Source of the DNA: Micromonospora globbae
GTDB taxonomy: Bacteria; Actinomycetota; Actinomycetes; Mycobacteriales; Micromonosporaceae
Direction: 5' to 3'
Length of the DNA stretch: 64,000 nt
Assembly (NCBI RefSeq): GCF_003610785.1
Contig: NZ_RAQQ01000002.1
Location: 248,001 to 312,000, forward strand
In this document: positions 27,089 to 36,803 of the stretch, piece after piece
Layout of the letters: every line of letters starts with the position of its first letter
Numbering within the stretch: the first letter of the stretch is position 1
The notes under the pieces: generated by a model
Told to the model about the DNA's origin: nothing
Seen by the model: the letters and a program-made list of their open reading frames with translations, nothing else
The model's database searches: none
Translations under genes and position numbers: made by a program

Positions 27089-29989
27089 ATGAGCAAGCAG
27101 TTCTCCCGCCGGTCGGCCCTGCGCCTCGGTGCGTTGGCCGCCTCGGCTCCCGCCGTGGCGTCGCTGCTTCCGGCCACCGCCGCCCACGGGGCACGTTCCA
27201 CCACGGACCCGGCCACGACCGTCCCCCGACCCGGCTGGGTCGGCCCGAACTGGTCCGTCACACCGTTCGCGCTCAACCAGGTGGCGCTGCGGGACGGCAT
27301 CTTCCAGCAGAAGCGCGACCGGATGCTCCACTACGCCCGGCACTACCCCGGCACCGGAGGCGTCCTCGACGGGCCCGACCGGATGCTGCACCTGTTCCGC
27401 GCCAACGCCGGGCTTCCCGCCCCCGGCACCTACCCGGGCGGCTGGGACACCCCGCGGCATCTGCTGCGCGGCCACTTCACCGGTCACTACCTGACGCTGC
27501 TCGCCCAGGCGTACGCCGCCACCGGCGAGGACGTCTTCGTCGACAAGCTCGACTATCTGGTCGAGGAACTCGGCAAGTGCCAGCGGGAACTGGACAAGCG
27601 GAACCTCGGTCGCGTGCCGGGCAGGTCCGGCAGGGCGGTCCGCCTCGGCGACCCGCACCCGAACCAGTACGTGCAGCTACCGGCGGGCATGCTCGACGGC
27701 GTCACCGAACTCACCATCGCCGTCTGGGTGAACCCGGCCGTCGCGCAGACCGGCGCCCGGATCGCCCACTTCGGCGCGAGTCCCACCTCGTACCTGTCCC
27801 TGACCGCGGACAGCGCGGGCCCGCGGTTCGCCATCACCAACCTCGGCAGCGCCAACGAGCAGCAGATCACCAGCAACACGGGGATTCCCGCCGGCCAGTG
27901 GACACACCTCGCGGTGACGCTCTCGCCGACCGGCGTCGGCCGGGTCTACGTCAACGGGGTCGAGGCCGGCGCCAAGGTGCTCGCGCTGACCGCCGCCGCG
28001 CTGGGACGGACCGTCGACAACTGGATCGGACGGTCCCGGAACGACAACGACCCCTTCCTGAACGCCACCGTCGACGACTTCCGGCTCTACCGCCGGGCGC
28101 TCGACCCCGCGGAGGTCCAGGCGCTGCACTCGGACGGCGCGCCGGCCCCCTCCGACCTCGTGGCGTGGTACCGCTTCGACGACGAGGGTGAGACGGCCGT
28201 CGACCACTCGGCGAACCACCGTGACGCCCGCATCGTCGGCGTCGGCTACCCCGGCTTCCTGGCGGCGTTCCCGGAGGGCCAGTTCGTCCGGCTCGAACCG
28301 CCCACCTTCCAACCGAACAGCGGCCCGAACGCGGTCTGGGCCCCCTGGTACACCTGCCACAAAATCATGAGAGGCCTCCTGAACGCCTACGACCTGACCG
28401 GCAACGAGGAGGCCCTCGACATCGCGTTCCGGATGGGCGACTGGGCCCACCAGCGACTGAGCCGCATCAGCCGGGACGACCTCAACCGCATGTGGGACAT
28501 CTACAGCGCGGGCGAGGCCGGGTCGATGAACGAGGTGATGGCGGAACTCGCGGCGCTCGCGTCGGACGAGGACCGGAAGGCCCGCTACCTCGCGACGGCG
28601 AAGGCCTTCACCTTCGACACGCTGTTCGACGCCTCCGTGGCGGGACGCGACGAACTGAACGGACGCCACGCCAACCAGTACATGGCCCCCAACATCGGGT
28701 ACCTGCGGATCTACGAGCAGACCGGCGAGGCGGACTACCACACGGCGGCCCGGAACTTCTGGTCCATGGTCGTCCCGCACCGGATCTTCAGCAACGGCGG
28801 CGCGGGCCGGAGCGAGCACTTCCGCCAGCGAGGTTCCATCACCTCCGGATTCACCTCCTCGTCGGACCCGAGACACGCCGAGACGTGCTGCGCGTACAAC
28901 ATGCTCCGCCTCACGAGGAACCTGTTCTTCCACGAGCAGGATCCGGCGTACATGGACTACTACGAGAAGGCCCTGCACAACCAGATCCTGAGTTCACGGC
29001 GCGACATCGACAGCGTCACGAGCACCGAGGTGACCTATCACCAGAACATGTGGCCGGGCAGGTCGCGCAGGATCGGAAACGTCATCGAGTACAGCCGGTA
29101 CGGCGGCAACGGCAGCTGCTGCAACGGGACCGGCCTGGAAAGCCACACGAAGTACCAGGAGTCGATCTACTTCAGGTCCGCCGACGAGTCGACGCTCTAC
29201 GTCAACCTGTTCATCGCGTCCACGCTCACCTGGCCGAGCCGGGGATTCGTCATCACCCAGGACACCGCCTACCCGACCCGGGGGGCCACCAGGCTGAGGT
29301 TCGACACGGGCGACGGCCCACTCCAGATCAAGCTCCGCGTGCCCTCCTGGGCCCGCAAGGGCTACACGGTGACGGTCAACGGCGTCCGCCAGGCCCTGGA
29401 CGCCGCTCCGGGCACGTACGTCACGCTGGACCGGCACTGGACGGAGGGGGACGTGGTCGACGTCTCCATGCCCTTCAGCTTCCGCGTCGAGAAGGCGCTC
29501 GACGACAGGGCCATCCAGTCGATCCTCTACGGGCCGACGCTCATGGTCGTCCGTGACGACACACCGAGCTACCGGCAGTTCAGCTTCTACAAGGACCTCA
29601 AGCTGGACGGGGACCTGGCCCCCGCCATCGCGCCGACCGACGTCCCGATGCACTTCACGACGCACGGTTACACGCTGGCCCCGTACTACGTCTCCGACCC
29701 GGTCCCCGGCGAGTTCAACGCCTACCACCCCTACGTGAAGCGGGTGGAGCCGGAGGTCGTGTTCGGATCGGTCAGGACGGGTGTGCCGAACGACGGCATC
29801 CGCGACGAGGACGGCGAGACCTTCCTGGACCGGGTCTGGGAGGCGGCGCCGTTCGCCAACCACGGTCAGTTCGTCCGCCGCGTGGAGGAGGTCTCCGGCC
29901 AGTGGCTCGCGGCCGGCCGCCACACGCGGGAGCAACGCCAGGCGATCCTCGCCGGCACCGCGCGGGCCGAACGGGACCTGCGCGGCTGA
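27089..29989 (+). CDS. second Tat-exported beta-L-arabinofuranosidase, GH127/GH146 type, with internal LamG domain
   Basis: The 966-residue paralogue of the preceding gene has the Tat signal SRRSALRLGALAASAPAVASL. The catalytic domain is split by a LamG domain at about residues 170-385 (LTIAVWVNPAVAQTGARIA ... NWIGRSRNDNDPFLNATVDD), at the same place as in its neighbour. The zinc/nucleophile set is E598, C600 (AETCCAYN) and C677-C678 (NGSCCNGTG). It shares long stretches with the first enzyme (PAYMDYYE, TKYQ..IYFRSAD) and so arose by tandem duplication. ATG 27089 has GAGGAG eight bases upstream. The two enzymes probably differ in chain-length or linkage preference. Confidence 0.88.
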   Translation: MSKQFSRRSALRLGALAASAPAVASLLPATAAHGARSTTDPATTVPRPGWVGPNWSVTPFALNQVALRDGIFQQKRDRMLHYARHYPGTGGVLDGPDRMLHLFRANAGLPAPGTYPGGWDTPRHLLRGHFTGHYLTLLAQAYAATGEDVFVDKLDYLVEELGKCQRELDKRNLGRVPGRSGRAVRLGDPHPNQYVQLPAGMLDGVTELTIAVWVNPAVAQTGARIAHFGASPTSYLSLTADSAGPRFAITNLGSANEQQITSNTGIPAGQWTHLAVTLSPTGVGRVYVNGVEAGAKVLALTAAALGRTVDNWIGRSRNDNDPFLNATVDDFRLYRRALDPAEVQALHSDGAPAPSDLVAWYRFDDEGETAVDHSANHRDARIVGVGYPGFLAAFPEGQFVRLEPPTFQPNSGPNAVWAPWYTCHKIMRGLLNAYDLTGNEEALDIAFRMGDWAHQRLSRISRDDLNRMWDIYSAGEAGSMNEVMAELAALASDEDRKARYLATAKAFTFDTLFDASVAGRDELNGRHANQYMAPNIGYLRIYEQTGEADYHTAARNFWSMVVPHRIFSNGGAGRSEHFRQRGSITSGFTSSSDPRHAETCCAYNMLRLTRNLFFHEQDPAYMDYYEKALHNQILSSRRDIDSVTSTEVTYHQNMWPGRSRRIGNVIEYSRYGGNGSCCNGTGLESHTKYQESIYFRSADESTLYVNLFIASTLTWPSRGFVITQDTAYPTRGATRLRFDTGDGPLQIKLRVPSWARKGYTVTVNGVRQALDAAPGTYVTLDRHWTEGDVVDVSMPFSFRVEKALDDRAIQSILYGPTLMVVRDDTPSYRQFSFYKDLKLDGDLAPAIAPTDVPMHFTTHGYTLAPYYVSDPVPGEFNAYHPYVKRVEPEVVFGSVRTGVPNDGIRDEDGETFLDRVWEAAPFANHGQFVRRVEEVSGQWLAAGRHTREQRQAILAGTARAERDLRG

Positions 29990-30042
29990 CCCCGGTCCGG
30001 AGACACGTCGGGATCGGGCGCGCGGTCGAAGGGCCCGTCCCG

Positions 30043-30085
30043 ACACGGGCGGAGGGGCTGCCGGGAGCAGCCCCTCCGCCCGTGT
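30043..30085. terminator. bidirectional terminator between convergent hydrolase genes
   Basis: A perfect 18-bp stem (30043-30060 with 30068-30085) with a seven-base loop lies between the stop at 29989 and the stop of the leftward GH43 gene at 30098. Confidence 0.85.
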
Positions 30086-30097
30086 GTCAGCTCGCCG

Positions 30098-33000
30098 TCA
30101 TCGAAGGTGGAACAGCGCCCGGAGGGCGGTCCCGTCGTCCGCCGTGGCGGTGACCGCGTAGCAGGCGCCGGGCGTGGTGGGTGTCTTCCAGGTGAAGACG
30201 AACTGCCCGGCCGTGGTGTCGTAGCGCAGGGCGGTGCTGCCCGGGGTGAGGACCTCGACGGCCTCGACGCCGGACGAGGTGGCGCAGTCGATCCGCGCGG
30301 CCGTCATGGTCACGGCGTCGGTGTCGGTGATCTCGTCGGCCGCGAACAGCTCGAACTTCAGGGGCACGGTGCTGCCCGCCCTGACCTGGTTGCGCACGCC
30401 GTCCATCTCGACCGGCTGGTGGAACCCCTTCGCGGTCCAGGGCAGCACCGTGTACGTCTGCGTCGCCGTCGCGGTGTTGCCCGCGACGTCGGTCGCCGTG
30501 GCCGTGACCGTGTGCGTCCCGACGGTGGTGCGGTAGCCGCTCACGACGCACCCCGCCGGACCGGAGGTGGTGTCGCTCGCCGTGCACGTGGGGGCGGGCG
30601 GCACGGAGCCGAAGTGGACGACGCCGATGGTGGAGTCGAAGGTCGCGGTCGGCGCGACCGTGTCCACCCGGACCGTCGCCGATCCCGGCTCCTCGACGTT
30701 GCCGCGGCGGTCGGTGGAGCGGTACTCCACGCGGTGGGTGCCCTGCTGGTCGACCGGGACCGCCGTGCCGGGGTACGCCGTCCACTCGCCGCCGTCGATC
30801 CGGTACCGGGTGTCGGCCACGCCGAACGCGTCCGTCGCGGTGAGCGTGAAGGACGGGACGGTCCGGTACCACCCGTCGTCGCCGTCCGGTTCCGCCGGCG
30901 ACCAGGCCACGGTCGTCGTCGGCGCCACCGTGTCGCCCGGGTCGTCGGCGAAGACCCGCCAGTCGGTGAGCGCCACCGCGGACCAGGTGGTGCCGTTGCC
31001 GTTGGCCCGGATGGTGGCCCGCACGCGGGGCGTGGTGACCGGGTCGAACGTCACGGTGTTGAACGCCGTCGTGCTCGTGCCGTAGCCGGACGCGCCGGGC
31101 ACGTCGCGCCAGGTGGAGCCGGCCTCGTCCCAGTACTGCAGCACCCACCCGTCGGGCTCGGCGACGCCCTCGCCGCTGCCGCGGTTCGAGTCGCGCCAGA
31201 ACTTCAGCTCCGTCCCGGTGATCCGCACCGGGCGGGACCAGTCGTACTGGACCCACTGTGTCGCCGGGCGGCTGCCGGACCAGGTGCCCCAGATCTGCGC
31301 CTGGCTCGGGTTCGGCGGGTCGGCGCCGTCGTTGAGCGCGGTGAGACTGTTCCAGCCGGCGGTGTAGGACGCGGACGGCGTCGCGAGCGGGGCGATGTTG
31401 CCGGTGAGCGGCCCCGACAGGTCCGCCGGGACGGTGGCCGTCCTGGCGGTGCCCAGGTTGCCCGCCACGTCGACCGCGCGGAACGACACGGTGTGCCGGT
31501 CGGCGTCGGGCGCCGCGATCGGGCCCGTGTAGGTGGTCCACGCTCCGGTGCCGATGGCGTACTCGATGCGGGCCACCCCGGAGGTCGCGTCGCTCGCGGT
31601 CACCGTGACCGTGCGGGTGTCGCCGTCCACGGTGCCCGTGCTGACCGGCGCGGTGGCGTCGATCCGTACGGCGAGGTCCGCGACCGCCGACACGTTGCCC
31701 GCGCGGTCGGTCGCGGTCGCCGTGACCGTGTGCCGTCCGTCTCCGGAGACGGTGACGTCGACGTACCGCACGTCGGTGGCGACGGCCGGCTCCCCGTCGT
31801 CCAGGTGGGCGGTGATGGTCATCCGGCCGCCACGGTCGTCGACCGCGGCGACCCGCACCCGTACGGCGGACCGGAACCACCCGGCCGCGCCGGCGCTGCC
31901 GACGGGCGTGAGGGTCAGGGTCGGCGCCGTCTCGTCGCCCTCGGTGTCGCCCGGCGAGATCACGGTGACCTGCGCGGCGACGCGGTCGGCGGCGTAGCCG
32001 AGCACGGTGCCCCGGACGGTGAACGTGCCGGGGGCGGCGACCTGCTCGGGTGTCACCGGGTCCCAGAAGACCGGCACCCGCAGCGTCTCGTCGCCGAACG
32101 ACACCGGGACGGTGCCGGGCAGGTCGGTCTCACCCACCTCGACCGTCATCGGCGGTGGGGTGACCGACGGCGGTTGTGCGGCGAGGATCTTCCACTCCTC
32201 GACGGCGACGGCCGAGTAGGTGCTGCCGTTGGTCGACGCGTCGAAGATCGCCCGCACCTGCGTGGTGGTCACCGGGTCGAACGTGGTGTCCTGGAAGCCT
32301 CGGGTGCCGGTCGGGTAGCCGCTCGGGTTCGGCACGTCGACCCACTGCCCGGTGGCGAGGTTCCAGTACTGGATGCGCCAGCGCGCGGGCGCCGCGACGC
32401 CCACGCCGGTGCCCTGCGGCTGGTCGTTCCAGAAGTCGATCTGGGAACCGGAGATCCGCATCGGCTGGTCCCACGTGTACTGCACCCACTGCTGCGGCGG
32501 GTTGTCACCGGTCCACGTGCCCCACATGTCCGGTGGCAGCGGGTTGGACCGGACGATCTCGTCGTTGAGCGCCTTCACCCAGTACTGGGTGGGTACGGGG
32601 TCGTTGGAGACGGTGACCGTCGCCTCCTGGGCGATGTTCGGCCGAGGGGTGAGGTCGCGCCCCTTGACGGGCGTCGGCGTGACCGGCCTGATCCGCGGCG
32701 GGGTGAGGCTGTCGTCCCACTCGAGCCTGTCGATCGCCACGGACCGGCGGAAGTGGCCGCCGCCCACGGCGTCGGCGGTGTGGTAGGCCAGGTACCACCG
32801 GCCGTCGAACTCCACGATGCCGGGGTGGCTCGTCGTCGAGGAGACCGGCCGCAGGATGGTGCCCCGGTAGGTCCACGGCCCGGTGGGCGACGACGCCGTC
32901 GCGTACGCGATGCAGGCGTGGTAGTTCGCCGGGGTGCACGGCGAGGTCGGGCCGGCGTTGTTGCCGGCGTACGCCAGGTAGTAGGTGCCGTCGCGCTTGA

Positions 33001-33796
33001 AGATCCAGGGCGCCTCGAAGAGGCCGGTCAGGCCGGAGACGGCACGCTGGGTGCCGACCGGCGTCTTCATGTCCTGCGCGAACTCGAGCATCCGCAGCTG
33101 GCCGAACGTGCCCCAGTAGACGTACACCCGCTGGTTCGGGGCGGCACCGTCGATGAGGATCGTCGGGTCGATGTTCTGGATGGTGTTCGCCGTGGGCACC
33201 CGCTGGGAGATCAGCGGGCCGCCCACGTGGTCGCTCCACGGGCCGGTCGGGCTGTCGGAGACGGCCAAACCGATGGCGAACCTGTCGGCCGCCGGGCTGT
33301 CCCGTTCGTAGACCGGGACGTACCAGTAGTAGCGGCCGTCCACGCCCTGGATCATCTGCCCGGCGTACGCGCGGCCCGGTGTCGCCCAGGCGAAGACCGC
33401 CTCCGGGCGCATCAGTGACGGGAAGTGGGTCCACTGCCCGGACGCGACGTCCCCGGTCCGGAACGCGCCCCACTCGTTCATGACGAAGTCGTTCGTGGAC
33501 GGCCCGGCCTGGTCGTGGCCGGTGTAGATGTAGAGCTGGTCCCGGCCGCTGTCGTTGCCGGGGGCGCCGGCCGGCACGACCACGGGCGCCGGGTCGGCGG
33601 AGTAGTAGCTGCCGTCGCCGAGGATCGGGTTGCGGGTGTTGGTGAAGGTGTACGAGTCGGCGGCGTGGGCCGGCGTGGCGACCCCGGTGATGCCGCCGGC
33701 GACGAGACCGGCCACCGCCGCCGCGGCGAGCGCGGCGCGGAAGCGGCTCACCGGTCCGCGGGTCCGTGGCGCGGCGTCGCGCCGGATGCTGTTCAC
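30098..33796 (-). CDS. secreted multidomain GH43 arabinan/arabinofuranoside hydrolase
   Basis: The 1232-residue protein has a signal peptide ending near residue 46 (ATPAHAAD). The GH43 five-bladed propeller spans about 50-370, with candidate catalytic residues D68 (SADPAPVVV), D210 (QNIDPTILID) and E261 (LFEAPWIF). Two similar carbohydrate-binding, discoidin-like domains follow (WVQYTWDQPMRISGSQIDFW near 430 and WVQYDWSRPVRITGTELKFW near 850). Between and after them come Ig-like and OmpL47-like beta domains, and a C-terminal PxKF-type module (STVPLKFELF, PGACY). GTG 33796 has GAGGAGG upstream and lies 16 bases after the GH127 gene, so it is the last gene of the leftward ABC/GH operon. The likely role is cutting alpha-L-arabinosyl or related linkages outside the cell. 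Confidence 0.85.
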   Translation of the reverse strand: MNSIRRDAAPRTRGPVSRFRAALAAAAVAGLVAGGITGVATPAHAADSYTFTNTRNPILGDGSYYSADPAPVVVPAGAPGNDSGRDQLYIYTGHDQAGPSTNDFVMNEWGAFRTGDVASGQWTHFPSLMRPEAVFAWATPGRAYAGQMIQGVDGRYYWYVPVYERDSPAADRFAIGLAVSDSPTGPWSDHVGGPLISQRVPTANTIQNIDPTILIDGAAPNQRVYVYWGTFGQLRMLEFAQDMKTPVGTQRAVSGLTGLFEAPWIFKRDGTYYLAYAGNNAGPTSPCTPANYHACIAYATASSPTGPWTYRGTILRPVSSTTSHPGIVEFDGRWYLAYHTADAVGGGHFRRSVAIDRLEWDDSLTPPRIRPVTPTPVKGRDLTPRPNIAQEATVTVSNDPVPTQYWVKALNDEIVRSNPLPPDMWGTWTGDNPPQQWVQYTWDQPMRISGSQIDFWNDQPQGTGVGVAAPARWRIQYWNLATGQWVDVPNPSGYPTGTRGFQDTTFDPVTTTQVRAIFDASTNGSTYSAVAVEEWKILAAQPPSVTPPPMTVEVGETDLPGTVPVSFGDETLRVPVFWDPVTPEQVAAPGTFTVRGTVLGYAADRVAAQVTVISPGDTEGDETAPTLTLTPVGSAGAAGWFRSAVRVRVAAVDDRGGRMTITAHLDDGEPAVATDVRYVDVTVSGDGRHTVTATATDRAGNVSAVADLAVRIDATAPVSTGTVDGDTRTVTVTASDATSGVARIEYAIGTGAWTTYTGPIAAPDADRHTVSFRAVDVAGNLGTARTATVPADLSGPLTGNIAPLATPSASYTAGWNSLTALNDGADPPNPSQAQIWGTWSGSRPATQWVQYDWSRPVRITGTELKFWRDSNRGSGEGVAEPDGWVLQYWDEAGSTWRDVPGASGYGTSTTAFNTVTFDPVTTPRVRATIRANGNGTTWSAVALTDWRVFADDPGDTVAPTTTVAWSPAEPDGDDGWYRTVPSFTLTATDAFGVADTRYRIDGGEWTAYPGTAVPVDQQGTHRVEYRSTDRRGNVEEPGSATVRVDTVAPTATFDSTIGVVHFGSVPPAPTCTASDTTSGPAGCVVSGYRTTVGTHTVTATATDVAGNTATATQTYTVLPWTAKGFHQPVEMDGVRNQVRAGSTVPLKFELFAADEITDTDAVTMTAARIDCATSSGVEAVEVLTPGSTALRYDTTAGQFVFTWKTPTTPGACYAVTATADDGTALRALFHLR
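30101..30940 (-). repeat. C-terminal cassette shared with the 1757-residue protein (copy A)
   Basis: The last ~278 residues of the GH43 protein are closely similar, at protein and DNA level, to the last ~278 residues of the protein ending at 46006. Shared strings include PAPTCTASD, SGPAGCVV and TATQTYTVLPWT. The two copies are in opposite orientation about 14 kb apart. They comprise an OmpL47-like domain, an Ig-like domain and the PxKF end module. Confidence 0.75.
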
Positions 33797-33812
33797 GGTT
33801 CCGACCTCCTCG

Positions 33813-35840
33813 TCACGACTGCGCCGAGCCCTGGTCGTCGGTGGTGTCCGCCGTGACCGGCGGCGTGGCGACGGGCAACCACACGCGCATGGTGGACGGG
33901 CCGCGTTCGGCCCACTCGTGGTACGGGATGAGCGGCACGTCGAACGACACCGACGGCGCCGGCTCCAGCGGCCGCTCGGCGTACGGCCAGGGGCGGTCCC
34001 GCCCGGCGCCCGGCGCCGCGACGAGACGCACGAGCGGCCGCCCGTCCTGGTCGTCGACGCCGGCGGCGGTGTCGATCCGGACGTCGGCGACGTCGGTGAC
34101 GGTGCCGTGGCTCGCGCGGTCCAGGTCGACGGACTCGAGGCAGCAGACCTCGGGTCCCCGCTCGACGGCGACGCTGCCGCGGACCGCGTCGATCCGGGGA
34201 TCGGGGTGGGTGAGCCGGGGCCGCATCGGGAGGACCAGCTCGACCACGTCCCCGGCGCGGAAGGCGCGACGCACGGTGACCCACCCCGGGGCGGCGGACT
34301 CGGTGCTGGCGTCGCCGGCCGCGTCGTGCACCACCAGTCGCGCCCCGTCCGCCCACGCGGGCACGCGGATCGAGAGCGTCCAGGGGTCGACGGCGTCGCG
34401 CCTCGCGGTGACGCGGACCGATCCGGAGCGGGGATAGTCGGTCTCCACGTCGAGGGCCACGACCTCGCCGCTGTCCAGCCGGGTCCGGATCTCGCAGGTG
34501 GCGAACTGGTGGAGCTGGACGCCCTGCGGGTCGGCCGTGGCGACGAGCGCGTCGAGGCTGGCGAAGGTGCGTGCCACGTTCGGGGGGCAGCAGGAGACCC
34601 CGAACCAGGGGGCCCGGAGGGAGGACTCGGCGCGCAGCGATGCCGTGTCCGGGTCCGGCACGGTGCCGGGAGTGCGCTGGTGCAGGGTGTTGGCGTAGTA
34701 GAACGCGGTTCCGCCCGCCGAGGGGGACGTGGCGACCACGTTGTAGAGCGTCCGCTCGATGAGGTCGCCGTAGCGCGTGTCGCCGCGGGCCAGCGACAGC
34801 CGCCAGCTGAACATGATCGAGGCGATGGCGGCGCAGGTCTCGGAGTACGCCCGGTCCGGTGGGAGGACCCAGTCCTCGCCGAAGGCCTCGTCCTGGTGGT
34901 GGGAGCCCTGGCCTCCGGTGATGTACGTACGCCGGGCCACCGTGTTGTCCCACTGGGTGGCCAGGGCGGCGAGCAGCTCCTCGTCGCCGGTGTCGACGGC
35001 CACGTCGACCGCGCCGGCCGCCAGGTAGTTGGCCCGGACGGCGTGACCGCGCAGCACCGTGGCCCGGCGGACCGGCACGTCGTCCTGGAAGTACTGCTGG
35101 CCCCACTCGATCGGGCGCAGCGTGCCGGTGCCGCGGCGGGCGACGAACAGTTCGGCCTGCCGCAGGTAGCGCGGTTCGCCGGTGAGGCGGGCCAGCTCCG
35201 CGAGACCGACCTCGATCTCGGGGTGCCCGCACACGCCCTGGACGCCGTCGGGGCCGAACACCGCGCAGACCAGGTCGGCGGCGCGGCAGGCGACGGCCAG
35301 CAGGCCGTCGTCGGCGTCCGGCCGGGTGCGGCCCCGGGCCACGGCGGCCTGGAACAGGTGGCCGAGGCAGTACAGCTCGTGGCCCCACTCCAGGTCGGAC
35401 CAGCGGGGCGCCTGCCCGGGCCGCCCGAAGTTGGTGTTGAGGTAGCCGTCGGGCTCCTGGGCGCGGGCCACCCGGTCGACCGCGGCCCGGAAGGTGGCCT
35501 CCAGCGCGTCGTCGCCGGTGCGGCCGATCTCCCATGCCAGCGCCTCGAGGTACTTGTAGACCTCGGAGTCGGAGAACTCCCGCCCGCGCCGGCCCTCGGG
35601 CAGGGAGCCGGCGGCGGCCCGGTCGAAGTTCGGGAGCCAGCCCTCCCGCTCCAGCCAGTGGCCGATGTGCGCCAGGGTGTGCCGGTGGTTGACCGACTGC
35701 CGCTGGGCCCAGAAACCGCCGGTGATGTGGACCTCGTCCAGGCCCAACGGGCGCAGCCGCCCGGTCGTGGGAGCGGCGGGGACGAACCCGGCCCGACGGC
35801 GGGCGGTCCGTGGATCTGCGATGGTCATCGTGGGGTTCAT
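33813..35840 (-). CDS. cytosolic beta-L-arabinofuranosidase, GH127 (HypBA1-like)
   Basis: The 675-residue protein has no signal peptide. It shows the complete HypBA1 site: E318 in the DEAFGED segment as probable acid/base, E334 and C336 (SETCAA) and C417-C418 (SCCPPNVAR) as zinc ligands, with C417 as nucleophile. The fold is an (alpha/alpha)6 barrel with C-terminal beta-sandwiches, as in the Bifidobacterium enzyme, which releases L-arabinose from beta-1,2-arabinobiose. The ATG at 35840 overlaps the stop of the permease gene by 4 bp. That coupling suggests it hydrolyses what the transporter brings in. Confidence 0.92.
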   Translation of the reverse strand: MNPTMTIADPRTARRRAGFVPAAPTTGRLRPLGLDEVHITGGFWAQRQSVNHRHTLAHIGHWLEREGWLPNFDRAAAGSLPEGRRGREFSDSEVYKYLEALAWEIGRTGDDALEATFRAAVDRVARAQEPDGYLNTNFGRPGQAPRWSDLEWGHELYCLGHLFQAAVARGRTRPDADDGLLAVACRAADLVCAVFGPDGVQGVCGHPEIEVGLAELARLTGEPRYLRQAELFVARRGTGTLRPIEWGQQYFQDDVPVRRATVLRGHAVRANYLAAGAVDVAVDTGDEELLAALATQWDNTVARRTYITGGQGSHHQDEAFGEDWVLPPDRAYSETCAAIASIMFSWRLSLARGDTRYGDLIERTLYNVVATSPSAGGTAFYYANTLHQRTPGTVPDPDTASLRAESSLRAPWFGVSCCPPNVARTFASLDALVATADPQGVQLHQFATCEIRTRLDSGEVVALDVETDYPRSGSVRVTARRDAVDPWTLSIRVPAWADGARLVVHDAAGDASTESAAPGWVTVRRAFRAGDVVELVLPMRPRLTHPDPRIDAVRGSVAVERGPEVCCLESVDLDRASHGTVTDVADVRIDTAAGVDDQDGRPLVRLVAAPGAGRDRPWPYAERPLEPAPSVSFDVPLIPYHEWAERGPSTMRVWLPVATPPVTADTTDDQGSAQS

Positions 35841-36796
35841 CCTTTGAAGGCGCCGGACATGAAGCCGCGGACGTAGTGACGTTGCAGAAGCAGGAACAGG
35901 ACGATGCAGGGCAGGGCCAGCACCACCACCCCGGCCTCCGTGGCCCCGTAGTCGACGACTCCCTGCACCTGCCCGCGCAGGTTGGAGACGGCGAGCGGCA
36001 GGGTGAGCTTGTCGGAGTCGTTGATCAGGATCAGCGGTGCCATGAAGTCGTTCCACGCCGTCAGGAAGGCGAAGAGGCCGACGGTGATCAGGCCGGGTTT
36101 GACGGCCGGGAGCAGCACCCGCCACAACGCGGCCCAGGAGGAGCACCCGTCGACGAGGGCCGCCTCGTCCAGCTCGCGCGGGATGGCCTCGAACGAGATC
36201 CGCATCATGAAGGTGGAGAACGGCAGCTGGAACATCGTGAGGACCAGGGCCACGCCGATGAGCGAGTTCTGCAGGTTCAGCTCGTTGAGCAGGACGTAGA
36301 GGGGGATCAGCATGGTCGCGTACGGGACCATGAGGATCGCCAGGGTGGTGAGGAACAGGATGTTCCGGCCGGGGAAGCTGAAGCGGGCGAACGCGTACCC
36401 GCCGAGCAGGGAGATCGCCAGCGTGAGCACGACGGTGGTCAGCGAGACGAACGCCGAGTTGGCGAGGTACTGCCAGATGCCGGCCTGGTAGTCGGCCAGC
36501 GTGCGGTAGTTGCCGACTCCCCACCCGTCGGTCTGGTTGGTGCCGGCCTGCGGCGACACGGACGAGACGGCCGTCCAGACCAGCGGGAACAGGAAGATGA
36601 CGGCCAGGCTCCCGGTGAAGATCCAGTACGGGGTGCGCAGGACGAGGCCGGCCACGCGGGTCGTGGGGGCACGGCGGACGGGACGGCGGCGTGGCGGCGC
36701 GGGCCTCGCGGCGCCGGGCAGGGGGTGTGCCGACGGGCCGGCGTCCGGTTCGGTGGCGACCGGGGCGCCGGCCGGGGTGGGTACGTGGGTGCTCAT
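35837..36796 (-). CDS. carbohydrate ABC transporter permease (MalG-type)
   Basis: The 319-residue CUT1 permease has six helices after a Pro-rich cytoplasmic N-terminus of about 50 residues. The EAA loop reads DEAALVDGCSSWAALWRVLLP. It pairs with the MalF-type permease seven bases upstream and is coupled by ATGA to the GH127 gene downstream. No ATPase gene lies in this operon. Confidence 0.93.
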   Translation of the reverse strand: MSTHVPTPAGAPVATEPDAGPSAHPLPGAARPAPPRRRPVRRAPTTRVAGLVLRTPYWIFTGSLAVIFLFPLVWTAVSSVSPQAGTNQTDGWGVGNYRTLADYQAGIWQYLANSAFVSLTTVVLTLAISLLGGYAFARFSFPGRNILFLTTLAILMVPYATMLIPLYVLLNELNLQNSLIGVALVLTMFQLPFSTFMMRISFEAIPRELDEAALVDGCSSWAALWRVLLPAVKPGLITVGLFAFLTAWNDFMAPLILINDSDKLTLPLAVSNLRGQVQGVVDYGATEAGVVVLALPCIVLFLLLQRHYVRGFMSGAFKG

Positions 36797-36803
36797 GTCG
36801 CCC

